Numbered from the stretch's first letter, positions 11,866 through 23,680 are shown. The stretch: 64,000 nucleotides of DNA from Aspidiotus rigidus (GCA_035079385.1 JAVHKY010000004.1:17205001-17269000), one strand, 5' to 3'. Notes: a model not told the origin generated them from the letters alone. Numbers and translations: made by a program.

Positions 11866-11879
11866 ACCGCAGGGTGTGC

Positions 11880-13690
11880 AAAAACGTTTTTCTCGATTTG
11901 ACTATTGACAGTTACCGGTAGATTATCAACTTTGTTAATGAATCATTAAATTAATCTTGTCTCCTAACTGGATACAGATCATGAAGCCTGAAAATATTCT
12001 CGAGGATGTAACCCTAACTCCATGATCCCTCTACTTTTGTCGGAATTCACTCCCATGACTGGACTAAACCTGTATAATAGTACGTACATAATAAATTGTT
12101 TTTGTACAGTAAAGTTGGTAGACTAAAGCTGTTGGTTAGTAAGCTTCCGAGGACATGTCTACATATCGTGGCGCGAAGGTCAACGTTGGGCCTCTTTCTC
12201 TCCCATCGTGCAAGTCACGAACACACGTCTAGCCGCGCCGCGTCGTCTTTTTTACACACGACTTCCCGAAATTTTTCAGACTTTCTTCCAAACGTCAGTT
12301 ATCCGCGCGGACACAATAATGAATACGTTAGCACGAGGCGGCAATTTTAACGGTGAATTTCTTCTTTCGTTCTCACAGGAGGTCTCTCGCTCACTCGAGA
12401 ACAATGCAACGTATACCTATTGATATCGGAGAAATTTTCTGTTTATACGTGAAAACCGCGACTCATTTTCAACTGATGCGAGCTAACTTATAGGATATAC
12501 GGTTGCACTCACGATCCATTCGATAGGTACGATACCTATTTGATGATACCTCATCTCGTAGAAGGTTACGCCATTGGTGATCTACTGGATACCTATAGAC
12601 CTTTGAAAGAAACTGTTATCAAATGTAATGGGATGCGATGGCATTTCACGCCTCTACGAGATTAGCTCAAGTATTTGTTTACATTAGTGCAGAGTCTGTA
12701 ACAGACTATAGAGGGAAAACGGTACTCGTACAGGTTGTTGTATAGGTATTCAAAGTACAGTATTTGAATTTGTCGTACGTCCTTCAACTCTTCTTGCTGT
12801 TCCATCTGCATGCTACAGTTCTCGTCATTTATGTGTAACGGAGTGTACAGAAAGAGAGAAAGAGATCGGGCGCGTGTGGTACCGCATAGAAAGTTCTTTA
12901 CATACTGTGTTACAGGATAACGAGTATTTTGAATCATAGGTAAGATAGACTACACAGGCTCACGTATACATATGATGAGCAGACGATGAAATGTGTAATC
13001 TTGGCTAACAGCGTACTCGTCATTAATTACATTACGATGGTATAAATGATAAGTTGTACGTACGTACATGTTCGCTGTCCACCCGAATACAGTAGTACCT
13101 ATCTACAGAGTCTATAGGCATCATCGCACCCGACCAGTTTCGCTGACTGATCGTAAGACTGGTCAGTGCGTTCTTCCAACATAACCGAAAGTTAGACCTT
13201 ATCTGTTTGCGTTGGTAGTAAATTCGGCGAACTTTCTTATTACACAATCATCAGCGATGATAAATACAGTATTTAGATCTTGGTAAATAAACATGCGAAT
13301 ATGAGACGATGAAAGTAGCCTATACCTGCATGCACGTATCCAGCTATTTGGTATTCGTAATAGGTATTAGGTATTCGATCACTATTTATTATGGAGAAAA
13401 TTCGAAACGTGCAATTGTATGCAGAAGAATCACTTATTATGTCGAGTGAATTTGTACATATAATATTGCACTGTGGAATAACCAATATTGATATCGCTAC
13501 CTATATTGATGAATCGGAGATGACAATAGTTCTAGCTGTATGCTTTGTGTGACGAGAATGAAAAGAAAACTCGCTTCTTTCCGGTGTGTGTTTTAAATCC
13601 AGAAAATTTCTTTTCAATTTTATCCACGATTCTGCATCAGCGTGTAAATCCGTCGCAAGGCACATTTCCGTTCTTTAATTGCATATTTGG
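11880..13690. other. Intronic unique sequence, nothing recognised
   Basis: Mixed-composition DNA without tandem repeats. A comparatively CpG-rich patch lies at 12165-12350. Open frames there overlap each other in different phases and match nothing I recognise. A regulatory role is possible, but the sequence does not show one. Confidence 0.4.
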
Positions 13691-13789
13691 GTTCTAAATT
13701 TGAGGATTCATAGTCCGAGAATTTGAAATATGACGTAGTCCCCCTCTTTCCGACGATTTATTTAGTCGTGTACAACACCCAAGTGAAAT

Positions 13790-14075
13790 AAAATGCGCCC
13801 CGTTGGGAAATGATTGGCACAAAATCGACACTGCCAAAATGTGTAAATTTTGACACTGATTTTGGCAAATTGGCACAGTATTCAACCAATCCGCGAGAAG
13901 TGATGCGTTTTTAAGATGCACTTTCATTGACAAAAAAATGGCATAAAAACGACAGTAGTTTGTCAATACCAGTTTAGCAAAAAACGACAATAAATTGGTA
14001 TCATTTTGGCAAAACATTGACCCAGATTTGGCATAGAATTGACTCAGTTTTGGTACACCTTTGGCAGTGCGGTCA
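13790..14075. repeat. Dispersed repeat with GTTGGGAAA...TTGGCAC motif, copy 1
   Basis: The sequence starts CCCCGTTGGGAAATGATTGG, runs through several variants of GACAATAAATTGG and TTTGGCA, and ends near GGCAGTGCGGTCACCCATCC. The inverse of the opening (GCCAATCTTTCCCAACGGG) occurs at 16540-16560, so the two copies are inverted relative to each other. No coding content is recognised. Confidence 0.6.
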
Positions 14076-14189
14076 CCCATCCAACCCCTAACCTAGAATA
14101 AGACGCTGAACAAGAATAACACAAACCAAATCATATGCATAACTAAGCTATTACGTACCTTGCCTCAGCTCACTAGAAATGTCTCTTGT

Positions 14190-15250
14190 AAATCATTCAT
14201 CTTTTTTTTTTTTTTTTTTTTTTTTTTATTAATTTCTCTATAAATGAATTACATTAATTTTTTTAAATGGAATTAGTTCCTGCAGTGCAAAAATGTGCGA
14301 TCTACCTTTGAAAATGATGGTGACTTTGAAAATTTGGAAACATTGAAATTTCATTCAGAAAAGCTTGGAATATTTTTCAGATATTCATTTTTTGGCTTGG
14401 AATATTCCTCAAGTACTCATCTTTGATTGGAATTGAAGGTTCTTGGGTTAACCATGGTTTTTGAGATGTTGTTTGCAAAATAGGAAACAAAAAAGCTTGA
14501 AAACACCTACTTTTCGACCTCAATGATTTTTTGATCAGTACAAAATTTTTTCATTTCATAAATCTTCATGACAACATTTACGCCTTGTACTCTCTTCTTT
14601 TCTCACTTTCAACCTCCTTCCGCCCATTGAGCTGATAATCTTGAAGAACTTGTAAATGGATTTAAAAAGAAATCATAATATTATAATTCTTGATGGGAAA
14701 AAAAAGAGAAAAAAAGAAGTTTAACCTTGATAATTTTTTGGATTTTGCTTGCGAGAATGAAAAAAAAAAATTTATTCTGTATGGTAAATCAACAAAGCTT
14801 GAATATTTTTCGAGGTATTGCTCAAACAAATAAAAACGTCTTTTTCAGTATTAATTTTCAAACTAGGAAAATTTTCTTAATCATTGTTTGAAAAAGAAAA
14901 CAAGTAAACAGAGCTTTTAAAAATATATAAAGCATTATTTTTAAATTGGCGTACCCAATTTATAAAAGTTATAACAAAAAAACATAAAAACCATAAAAAA
15001 AATAGGTAATTCCTTGGCACTTGAATTTGTTTTTTTTTTTCTCAAAAACACATTGAAAAATATTCTAAAATTCAACCGGCAAAATATCTCAAAAATATTA
15101 TACCTTGGAGGTTTGGGGGGAAAATGACAAATTACTTGAATAAAGCAAATTTGGGCTTTCGACATCCCCTGAAAAATGTTTTAAAAATATCTATAAAGAT
15201 GAGATGACAGACATACTTAATGGATGTTTCAAATTTCTCATATTTCTCTT
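14190..15250. other. AT-rich intronic stretch with homopolymers
   Basis: A 26-T run lies at 14202-14227, followed by A- or T-rich sequence with many short poly-A and poly-T tracts. The piece at 15115-15250 resembles 17590-17750 (related TCAAATTTCTCATTTTTCTC segments), so it belongs to another dispersed repeat. No gene is seen. Confidence 0.5.
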
Positions 15251-15482
15251 ATAAGTATATACTGGGTGAAGCTAAAAGATGTTAGCAGCTAGATGGAAGT
15301 TTGCTCTAAATGTGTTTCAACCCCAAAATACAAAATGTTGGACTTATAGCTCAATTCTACTCGATTTGATCTTCAATTTGAGCCCACAACGTTTGTACGT
15401 CTTTTGTGAGTCGAGTAATGAACCAACATGCGCCGCAAATTGACTTAGGTATTTGTCAAGATTTCTCAAATAAACTGCGTTA

Positions 15483-15595
15483 TGCAAAAGCCGTCCAAGC
15501 GACAATCTGTCATATTGGGGAAGAGACTTCTGATTGCGTCATGACAGTGAGCCCATTTGCCAGATTCAAAAAATGTCGCTTGGACGGCTTTTGCA
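15483..15595. mobile_element. Short foldback element with 22-bp perfect inverted ends
   Basis: The arms begin TGCAAAAGCCGTCCAAGCGA and extend two more bases (CA), at 15483-15504, with the exact inverse at 15574-15595. The interior is about 69 bp with no coding capacity. The flanks (GCGTTA, ACCGCC) show no clear target duplication. It is likely a MITE of a different family from that at 11712. Confidence 0.75.
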
Positions 15596-15823
15596 ACCGC
15601 CATCCTCTGTGGTAAAAATTGGTAAAAATATCATTATTGTGTTGTTAGCGATCCTAAAGAATGTCTGGTTCAAATGAGTTTATATTTCTTGTCAATTTAG
15701 TAATTTGACCAATTGTCTGGATTTTTGAAAATCAACAAATGAACGACAGAGTATTAGATCTCAAAGAACACGATACATTTCTAGCTTGGATTCTGATAAT
15801 CTGTTGGAAAAATATCATTTTCC

Positions 15824-16070
15824 AGCAGGAAACCTGTTTTATTGTGGGTTTTTTTTTGGAAAAAACGTCCGCCGTCTGTTGTCCAGCTGGCCAACAAAAT
15901 AAAAATTTTTCCAAGTCTCCCTCCTATTGTACATAACTTGGAGGCGAAATTATTCCAAATCCCTCTCTTATCCTATATAGGTTGGAGGTCAAAATTTCCA
16001 TATCCCTCTCTCATGACCAACTACATTTTCCAGATCCCATGTGCCCCACAAAAAGGGGTTCCTTACCTCC
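15824..16070. mobile_element. Dispersed element with CAGGGAACCTGTTTTAT-type ends, copy 2
   Basis: The left end GCAGGAAACCTGTTTTATTG is followed by TTGGAAAAAACGTCCGCCG, the same subterminal order as at 27130-27185 inverted. The interior has 46-mer-like units (15900-16010). The right part ACATTTTCCAGATCCCATG, then GCCCCACAAAAAGGGGTTCC, is a degraded form of the other terminus. The outer flank CTCTTTTTTGTCCGTAAAAGAACCC matches flanks at 4050 and 26915. Confidence 0.6.
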
Positions 16071-16129
16071 TCTCTTTTTTGTCCGTAAAAGAACCCGTGA
16101 GCTTCTGGTTAATTGTTTTCCTTTTACCA

Positions 16130-16570
16130 AAATGGTATTACCTTGTCATGAAAACGTTTTTCTCTGTCAATTGTGCCGAATTGTTTGAAAATGACAAAAA
16201 ACAACAGAATATTGGATCTTAACCTTGGATGCCAATCATCTGTCAAAAAAATATCTTCTCTTGGTCAATTGTTCTTCATTTGTAAAAATGACAATAATTT
16301 GACAATAAAACGTTTTTCTGCGTCAACTGTGCCAATCTTCCCAATATTGGCTGGATCTTGGCATAAAATTGACTTGGATTTGACAAATAATTGGCAGAAA
16401 ATTGGATCGTAGAAACCGCAATGCACTTCTATCTTGATTGTCAATAATTTGCCAAAAAATTGTCGTTTTTAGAGGCAATGGCACTCTCTCTGACAAAATG
16501 ACAATAATTTGCCAAAAAAATGTCATTTTTCTGTGTCGATCGTGCCAATCTTTCCCAACGGGTGCCAGTT
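16130..16570. repeat. Dispersed/tandem repeat with TGTCAATNGTGCCAATC motif
   Basis: Three related units (near 16149, 16312 and 16526) carry GTTTTTCTSYGTCAAYTGTGCC-like sequence, alternating with GACAATAATTTGCCAAAAAA. The last unit ends in CCCAACGGGTGCC, the inverse of the start of the repeat at 13797. No coding content is recognised. Confidence 0.55.
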
Positions 16571-18081
16571 TGCTGCTATTGGTTGGAAATTTCTCTTTGT
16601 CTTTTTGTTATCTTTTAGCATGAATTCTTCATTTCGACCCTCTATTTGATTTCTATTCTTGTTCGAGCTTGTAACCTCCTTTTGTCTTATTTTCTTTGTT
16701 TTACAAAAGATTTATCGTTTGGAATGAAAGGAATCTCTCAGCTCGCAGGATCATCAACGGCAAATCCCAAAATTCGGTGTTCCGAATTTTTCCAAGTCCC
16801 CCTCTCCCCTCACATAGCTGAAAATTTTGCCGCCCTCCTTTTCCTCATATAAATTTCTTATGCAGCTCAATAGTCGGTATTTTTTCAAGTCCCTAAAGTG
16901 GGTCAGAGCCACGTCCCTCTCTGATCCATGATTTACCGGAAAAGCAGCGGACGACAGAAGCCGGACGATTTTCTCATAAGCCAGATTCCTGTTGGAATAT
17001 CAAAAAAAAAGAATCCTTCCAAGGGAAGGCTTTTTCACCTTGTAAAGACAGAAAAACTGACCTATCAATGATGATATTGACCTCTTTTTCGTGAAGGACT
17101 CTCCTACTCCTGGTGTTTGCGAACGAATGTGTTGAACGAGTGAGTAAACGACAACGAACTACGAACGAAATTTTTTTTCCAAGCTTATTGTTCAAGTTTG
17201 AGTCGTAATTCAATCGAAAAATGAATCATTCAGTCAGCCGAATAAATGAAACAGTTATTCTTTAACGGATCAGTCTTTTTTCAGTTGTCAATCGTGTGTT
17301 GAACTAATTCAAAGCAGTCGGTCGGAAGTCCACACTATTCAGGCCAGGACACTAAAAAAGGGAAATAATGGACATGTCCCTAGCTGATGGCTGTGATTTT
17401 CTGTCCTTTGATGACGTCACTGGCTCAAAACGCAGGACTTCAATTAAGCAGATGCAGCCATCAGTTGGAAATTTAATTTCAGGCGAAATGACTGCTCATT
17501 ATTTGAACCGGGCAGTGCTAGCGTTGCGCCACAGCGAGGAAAGATTGAAAGAGGTATCAAAACTATAGCGGTAATGTAGAGAAAAAATGAAAAAATTGAA
17601 ATAACACTTGAATGAAGTAGATTTGACTTGCTGACACCTTTAAAAGATGTCTACAAACACACATTGTACAAATTAGATGAGATTTCAAAACTTTCAATTC
17701 TGCTTAGTTCAAGAAATATTTCAAATTTCTCATTTTTCTCTCATAAACCGCCATAATTTAGATACCTTTCCCATGTTCGGCAAAAGTACCATTACTGTTG
17801 AATGGAACGCGCGTGTTGTTAGTGATCCTGGTGAATGCCTGGTTCAGAATAACTCCCTTCGTCAATCGTCAGTGTCTTATTTGGGTCGCGGTTATCCGCA
17901 AGTTGGCGCAAAGAGCGCTAGCGACATACGTGGTCCGTTCAACAGAAATAAAACTTTTGCCAATCCTGAGAATGGCCTAATAAATGGGCTCTGGTGATAC
18001 GCGAAAAAAACCCAGAAAATTCGAAATAACCCGCGAATGAAGCGAAATTGAGTTCTTTGTCATTAATTAGTTACAAACATT

Positions 18082-18216
18082 TGGACCCTATTTAGCCAAA
18101 CCCAACCAAGTGACATGATAACAATCTAGAGAAATGTTTCTTTACTATAAGTGGAGATTCTCCTTTTCGCCAGATCGTTATCATGTCGCTTGGTTGGGTT
18201 TGGCTAAAAAGGTCCA
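18082..18216. mobile_element. MITE, family A copy 2 (inverted orientation)
   Basis: The ends TGGACCCTATTTAGCCAAAC (left) and GGTTTGGCTAAAAAGGTCCA (right) are inverted repeats of about 43 bp that match the element at 11712. Its spacer, read on the minus strand, has the same AAAAGGAGAATCTCC and AGTAAA order as copy 1, so this copy is inserted the opposite way round. Confidence 0.85.
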
Positions 18217-18237
18217 TTTATTGGTGGATTTATCACA

Positions 18238-18430
18238 TTTAAATTAAGAAGAAAATTGGCATAAATCCATCGAGGATGATTTTATTGATAACCTTTCGAT
18301 GGCGTGACCATTCTTTATCACAATCAAATACAAACTGTGATGAAGAACGGTCACGCGTTTGAAACTTCATCAATAAAATTATCCTCATTGGATTTATAAG
18401 TAAGTCAATTTTTGCCTAATTTAAATTCTT
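18238..18430. mobile_element. Large foldback (85-95 bp arms, 13-bp loop)
   Basis: The left arm runs from about 18238 to 18322 and ends TTCTTTATCACA. The right arm starts TGTGATGAAGAACGGTCACG at 18336 and runs to about 18430. The arms agree through GCGTGACC, TTTTATTGAT, ATAAATCC and TTTAAATTA with scattered mismatches and small gaps. There is no coding capacity. It lies directly beside MITE copy 2. Confidence 0.75.
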
Positions 18431-18549
18431 CGTCATCTAATTTGTAGATGGTGTGTTTTTTTACATTTTATGTAGAATGACAAAAAGTTCAAATTGGCTT
18501 CATTCTGGTATTATTTTGAATTTTTTATATTTTTCTGTATGCAATAGCA

Positions 18550-19140
18550 GACCTAGTAGCCCCTTCTCAGCCTGCTCAGATCGATACTGACGCTGACCGG
18601 TTCAGAATGTAAGTTGCAAGTCATTCAGTCGATTAACGTACAACTGGACTGGAACAGCTGTAAAGCAAAATGGAGCGGTTTCAATCCCAAATGTTGACCG
18701 ATCAGTAAAAGTGGTACTTCCTAAAAAAGTCACAAATACCCTTTCTGCTGATCCTCTAGTGAGTCCAGTACATTTTTTCGGTTTTCAGCAGGGTTGGCAA
18801 GCGTAGCGCCCTTGGCTTAAGTTACAGCCATCAGGTTGAAAACCGTTCAGAATTTCGATTAAAGCTGTTGATTGGCTTTCTGCCTAAAATGTAATTGGCT
18901 ATTGGACTGCCTAGCAAATCAAGAAGAAATCCTGACTGCTGCTACTGCTAAGCCATTCATCGACTCTGGCATTGTAAACCCTGTATTTCAACTTGTAAGT
19001 CAGTTGTAAGTTGAATAAATTGGTTAAAGTTTTAAATCAGTCAATCATGCGGGAAACTTTCAGTCATCAGTCAGTCAAGTGGGAAATCTGATTCACCAGG
19101 TCCGTCGCTCCTTAGTCAGTCAAAAAATTTGAGGGTTGAA
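18550..19140. other. Intronic sequence with short CAGTCAGT-type runs
   Basis: The interval contains repeated pieces such as GTCAGTCAAGTGGGAAA and TCAGTCAATC (19036-19120) and no supported exon. Confidence 0.4.
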
Positions 19141-19149
19141 AGCCATACG

Positions 19150-19525
19150 ATAAAACTCGTCTCAATTTTAACCTGGAAAAACTTTCGGCTTTTCGCTTCC
19201 CCACAAAAAATATTTCTCAACTTTTAACTTTCGGCTTTTTCTCGTCAAAATTCTCCTGCTTTCGGCTTAAAACTTACAGCTTTCAGCTGGCTTTCAACCT
19301 CTGCAGAACAAAAAAAAAAGAAGTTAAAAAAAATGGGGGAAAAAAGCAGAAGACTAAAAGTGAAAGAAATAGCTGAAAGAAAGAGCTAAATACGTAAATA
19401 AAACTCTTGGCTTTTTGCTTCCTATCAAAAAATCTTTTCAACTTTTGACTTTTGGCTTTTTAAAGTCAAAATTTTTCGGCTTTCGGTTGAAAACTTTCAG
19501 CTTTCAGCTTGTTCATAGTTAAATT
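19150..19525. repeat. Duplicated pyrimidine-rich block (TTTCGGCTTTT units)
   Basis: A block from about 19182 (AACTTTCGGCTTTTCGCTTC) through AACTTACAGCTTTCAGC recurs from about 19402 (AACTCTTGGCTTTTTGCTTC) through AACTTTCAGCTTTCAGC, a spacing near 220 bp. Within each block CTTTCGGCTT is repeated several times. An A-rich spacer (19308-19390) separates the two. Confidence 0.65.
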
Positions 19526-19749
19526 TATGTAAATTGCTACAGTTTTGGAAAATTTAATGTATTACAAAAAATGTTAATAGGCCTAGGCATTCTCTTTTCT
19601 CATTACAATATTAGCACCTCGCCTTTGAAATAATTTAAAAAAATAAAACTTTAAAATCTCTTATTCGATATTAGCGCTCCAAAGTTTAAAAAATTCATAC
19701 TGTCTTGAGAAAATCCAGTTGGAGATTTTTTTTAAAATTAAAAACAGAT

Positions 19750-20880
19750 TTTAGACACGTTTAGAACACGGGTTTTAATTCCTTGTTTAAAATTTAAACA
19801 TTGTTTAAAAATTGTTTTAAATCATTTTATTATTGTTTGAAAAACATTTTAGGAGATTTCACCGTCGTTTTAAAAAAGTTTTAAATGTTTTAAACATCAA
19901 TTCAATCGTAGAAGACTTGCCAAAATTCAGTTTTAGTGAGGCCTGCATAATCATGAAAATAGGGAAGAAAAAAAAGGTTTTTAATGTATTTAAAAATAAA
20001 AACAAGTGTTCCTTAAACACGTTTTAGACGTCGTCGTTTATTTGAAAAATTGCAACCCCGAAAATTGAACATTGTTTAAAACCGTTTTAAATCATTTAAT
20101 CATTGTTTGAGACAAATTTTAGGAGTTTTCACTATTGTTTTAAACAAGTTCTGAATGCCTTAAATATTGATTCAACCCAGGAAGAAATGCCGAAATTTCG
20201 TTTTAGTGAAACATAATCATGAAAATGTGAGGAATAAAAAAAAAAAAGGTTCTAATGTATTACAAAAAAAGCAAGTTTGAAACACAATTTTGACTTTTTT
20301 ATGTTTCTTAAACACGTTTTAGACGTCGTTTATCTGAAAAATTGCAACTCTGAAAATTAAACATTGTTTAAAACCGTTTTAAATCATTTAATCATTGTTT
20401 GAGACAAATTTTAGGAGTTTTCACTATCGTTTTAAACAAGTTCTGAATGCCTTAAATATTGATTCAACCCAGGAAGAAATGCCGAAATTTCGTTTTAGTG
20501 AAACATAATCATGAAAATGTGAAGAATAAAAAAAAAAAGGTTTTAATGTATTACAAAAAAAGCAAGTTTGAAACACAATTTTGACTTTTTTATGTTTCTT
20601 AAACACGTTTTAGACGTCATTTATTTAAAAAATTGCAATTGAACATTGTTTAAGCCCGGTTTTAATCATTTAGTTATTGTTTGAGACAAATTTTGGGAGT
20701 TTTCCCTATTGTTTTAAACAAGTTCTAAATGCCTTAAATATTGCTTCAAGCCTGGAAGAACTGCAAAATATTCCGTTTTAGTAAAGCATAATCATGAAAA
20801 TATAGGGAAGAAAAAACAAGGTTTTTAATGTTTTTAAAAACAAAAGCGAGTTTGAAACACAATTTTGACTTTCATGGCTA
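19750..20880. repeat. Tandem array, ~292-bp unit, nearly four copies
   Basis: The landmark GTTTTAGACGTC occurs at 20021, 20315 and 20607, giving periods of 294 and 292 bp; a diverged first copy begins near 19753. Each unit has an inner motif TTGTTTAAAACCGTTTTAAA, then a TTTTAGGAGTTTTCAC segment and GTTTTAGTGAAACATAATCA. The middle copies are the most alike. The many TTTAAAC palindromes make the unit strongly self-complementary. The frames within it are repeat-encoded and not taken as genes. Confidence 0.9.
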
Positions 20881-21089
20881 ACGTTGCGAACGAATACAAA
20901 CGAGACCTCAACGAACGCAAACGAACGAGAACGAAAGAAAATTTTTAACTGAATTAAGACGAAATTTTCGCGAACGTCCTCATGTCTGGCCCGCTCGCCT
21001 TGGATCGTCGAATTTGGCACTTACCGACTTAAATGTAGCTATGTGGAAACTTACAATGAAAAATTGATTTAATATTTTAAACCGGGGAG

Positions 21090-21560
21090 TCTTTAATGAC
21101 CTTGACTTGTATTTAGGGACTTGTAAAAATTCCGAGCTCCGATCCTCCATAGAGAGGACTTGAGAAAAGTTTGAGCTTTAATCCTTCGAAAAGGACAAAA
21201 TTGATCAAATTTTGAACTTTAAACCTCAGTAGAAGTGGGCAAATTTTCAAGCTATAAACTTCTAAGCTAGGCTATAATTATGGAGTCCTGGGCTGAATAT
21301 GGGCTAGGCCCAGAGAACCATTATAAGCTCAAACTTCTTATGTTCAGACTACGTAATTCCGAACTATAGTCGATATTTGTGACGTGATTAAGGGACTTGG
21401 AAAATGTCGAGTTCCTATTTTGCAGCTATAAACCTCCATAGAAGTAAGCCCAGAAGTACGTTGAGCTCTGTACTTTCAAGCTAGGCTATGTCTATGGAGT
21501 CTTCAGTCGAATTCCTCTTCTAAGCATAAAAGCTTAGCTACATCTGACATAAGCTAGGCC
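21090..21560. repeat. Degenerate minisatellite and GCTAGGC repeats
   Basis: The block begins GATGACCTTGACTTGTATTT, shared with 53819 and 37720. It continues with diverged units of GACTTGNAAAATTNNGAGCT type and a GCTAGGCTATAATTATGGAG segment repeated at about 21270 and 21482. Confidence 0.55.
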
Positions 21561-21944
21561 CAAAAGAGGATTTCAGGCTAAGAGTTAAGACTCTCTATCT
21601 CTCAATGACTACGTTCGAGCTTGGTTAGTTAATTTTTAAGAAAAAATACAAAATGAAGAAGGAAGCCGGTGACAGGATTTTCAAGTGGTTAGAACTCCAT
21701 CAAGGGTTTGTTTACTTTTCCACAGTACATTTTTCTCAATTACTTTCAACTTTTCATTGCCTCTCAATATGAATCAGTAGATCTAATTTTATATTCATTG
21801 ATACCGTACTCGGGTGAACAGCTGAACAATACACAAATATACCATCTCCAGTAGCGGACAATCCAACGTACAATGATGCTCACCCAACAACACAAAACGA
21901 AGAAAAGCAACAAAAAAAATAAAGAAAAAATCCTATAAACCTAC

Positions 21945-23188
21945 CTCGATTCTCTTCGGGTGCCGCTAAATCCTGTAATCCATTAGGTGAAAAAGGTGCT
22001 TGGAGAGTGCCCGGCTCTACCGGATCTCTGAATACCAATCTCGGACTGCGAGGTCCCATCGACGGAACTGGAGGTAACGTTTGATGGTAGCCTGTCGGAT
22101 ACTGAGGTAATTGCTGCGGCGACCAATTCAAAGGCGATGGCGGAGGAGGAGGAGGCGGTGGTGGCGCATTCAGCGGTGATCTATTTTGGTTGAAGTTTGA
22201 CTGCAAAGGAAATCGCACGAATCTTCTATGTTGCTCGTATGGATCCCAATAGTCCTGTCTGTCGTCGGCTCGTAGGTAGTACCGTCGTCTCACTGGACGA
22301 TGGTAGATCACATCGTTAAATGGCAACTGATACAGCGATCTGCGGACGCGATTTCGACCGCGAATCCGCTTTTGTAACATTCTATAATCTTCAGTCTCTT
22401 TTTTTAATTTAAAACTATACGCATTCGCGTCGCGAATATACGTTTTATGATAAAGTTTGGGCGCGATAGCGCCCCCCGGGTACGCGGCTACCTGCGTGTA
22501 GCCCTGAGCGTACGTCGGCTTACTCTCGTTACCGGGTCGCGGTAACGATCTATTTGTATTCTTATATTCGTAAATAGTATTAGGTTTATAATAAATAGAG
22601 GTTTTATTCTTATTATTATTAGGATTAAAATTAAATAACGATTCGTCGGGAGCTTCCGTCGAGTCGCCACGTTTGTGCGCGCTGGCGGAATTTCGCTTTC
22701 GAACTACGGCACTGTGGAAACTATCGTTACTCGTGTCCACGTCAATTAGACGAATGTGATCTTCAGTGCTCGATTGAAATAACTCGCATTTAGTCACGTT
22801 GACTGTACTTTCATTGCAGATGCGTGTACGGTTCACAGTTAAGCTTTGATTGGCACTGATAGGTTTCAGCATCGCTGAGCCTATGGTAACATTGACAGGT
22901 TGTAGGGTGGTCGTCGTTAGGCCCATTAATAGTAACGGATTGTCGACGTACTGCTCCTCATCGACGTGCTCGTCGAATTTACTAGGTTTCATAAATGCTA
23001 CGTTGTCTTTTAGTTTAGAATTTATCCTTATGTTAATATCACTAGCATCGCTATCTGTTGTCGTTTTCTGTATATGTTTCCAACTTTCGTTCGCTGGTTT
23101 TATGGTTTGCGTCTCTACGTCTTTGCTGAAACATTCTTGTATCATTAACATTAAAGCTATTGACAGTACACTGGCTCCGGATACGTAT
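21945..23188 (-). CDS. CLIP-type serine protease, first visible exon (secreted pro-region)
   Basis: This exon lies on the minus strand and encodes about 415 residues. The donor is CGAG then GTAGGT at 21945 (phase 1), matching the exon at 7188. At the 5' end a good acceptor (TTGGTCTGTTCACAG) lies at 23189-23190, while an in-frame ATG at 23217 could start translation instead. Both give a hydrophobic signal segment, ASVLSIALMLMI. Counting from that ATG, about ten N-x-S/T sites fall at 43-232, basic furin-like sites occur at VRKR (172-175) and RVRR (290-293), an Arg/Tyr-rich stretch follows at 300-335, then a nine-proline run at 352-360 and a Pro-rich tail. This is a low-complexity extracellular pro-region ahead of the CLIP domain. 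Such regions diverge fast, so family placement rests on the later exons. Confidence 0.85.
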
Positions 23189-23680
23189 CTGTGAACAGAC
23201 CAAAAAGGAATTGTCATTAGTGAACGCAGACCTAGAATATAGGATTGTCAACAATATCATGCAGATAGAGGTGCTTGGGTGCACTTGGAGATAGTAGTCC
23301 AGTTGAAAGATGAAGTCAGTACAAATCATTTGAGAGGTGCACCCCAACATCTCAAACGTCAAGCAAACGAGTTGAGAATGAGGGCGCGAGCTTCATGCAG
23401 AGAACTTCGAGAATGGAAAATGAACTATGCTCGAATGAAAGACTACGAGATTATAGAGTGAGAAAAGTTTACATTATTCTGTCTAGAAGGGATTCGTAAC
23501 CTCAGCCCTCGTGAGTTGAGATTTTGACTCGAAAATAATTTCCATGATTTTTGTCGATTTGTGCTTCATCCCCTTCCAGGGTATCCCCATTTTTTTTAAA
23601 TTGTGGGATAGCATAAAGGATTAAGCCTGATTAGAGGAAGATGGATGAGGATCAGTCCAGATGAACTTGAATGGTAGAAG

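Larger units (their letters stand above)
7189..21944. other. Protease intron 1 (14,756 bp)
   Basis: Exons on both sides match in phase, so this is read as one intron. It contains a mitochondrial insertion within a minisatellite, several foldback elements and tandem repeats, all listed separately. Between 7200 and 9380, and between 11880 and 13690, I see no repeat array or convincing exon on either strand. Short open frames in these stretches are no longer than expected by chance. Confidence 0.75.

Noticed and set aside
12096..12423. Two overlapping plus frames in a CpG-richer patch
   Set aside because: They overlap in different phases, lack recognised motifs and have no convincing splice chain.
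17368..17568. 66-codon plus frame with exon-like edges
   Set aside because: Possible AG/GT at the edges, but no domain and no phase partner; the length is within chance for this composition.
22850..23194. 114-codon plus-strand frame
   Set aside because: Antisense to the protease pro-region exon; its hydrophobic look comes from complementary codons.
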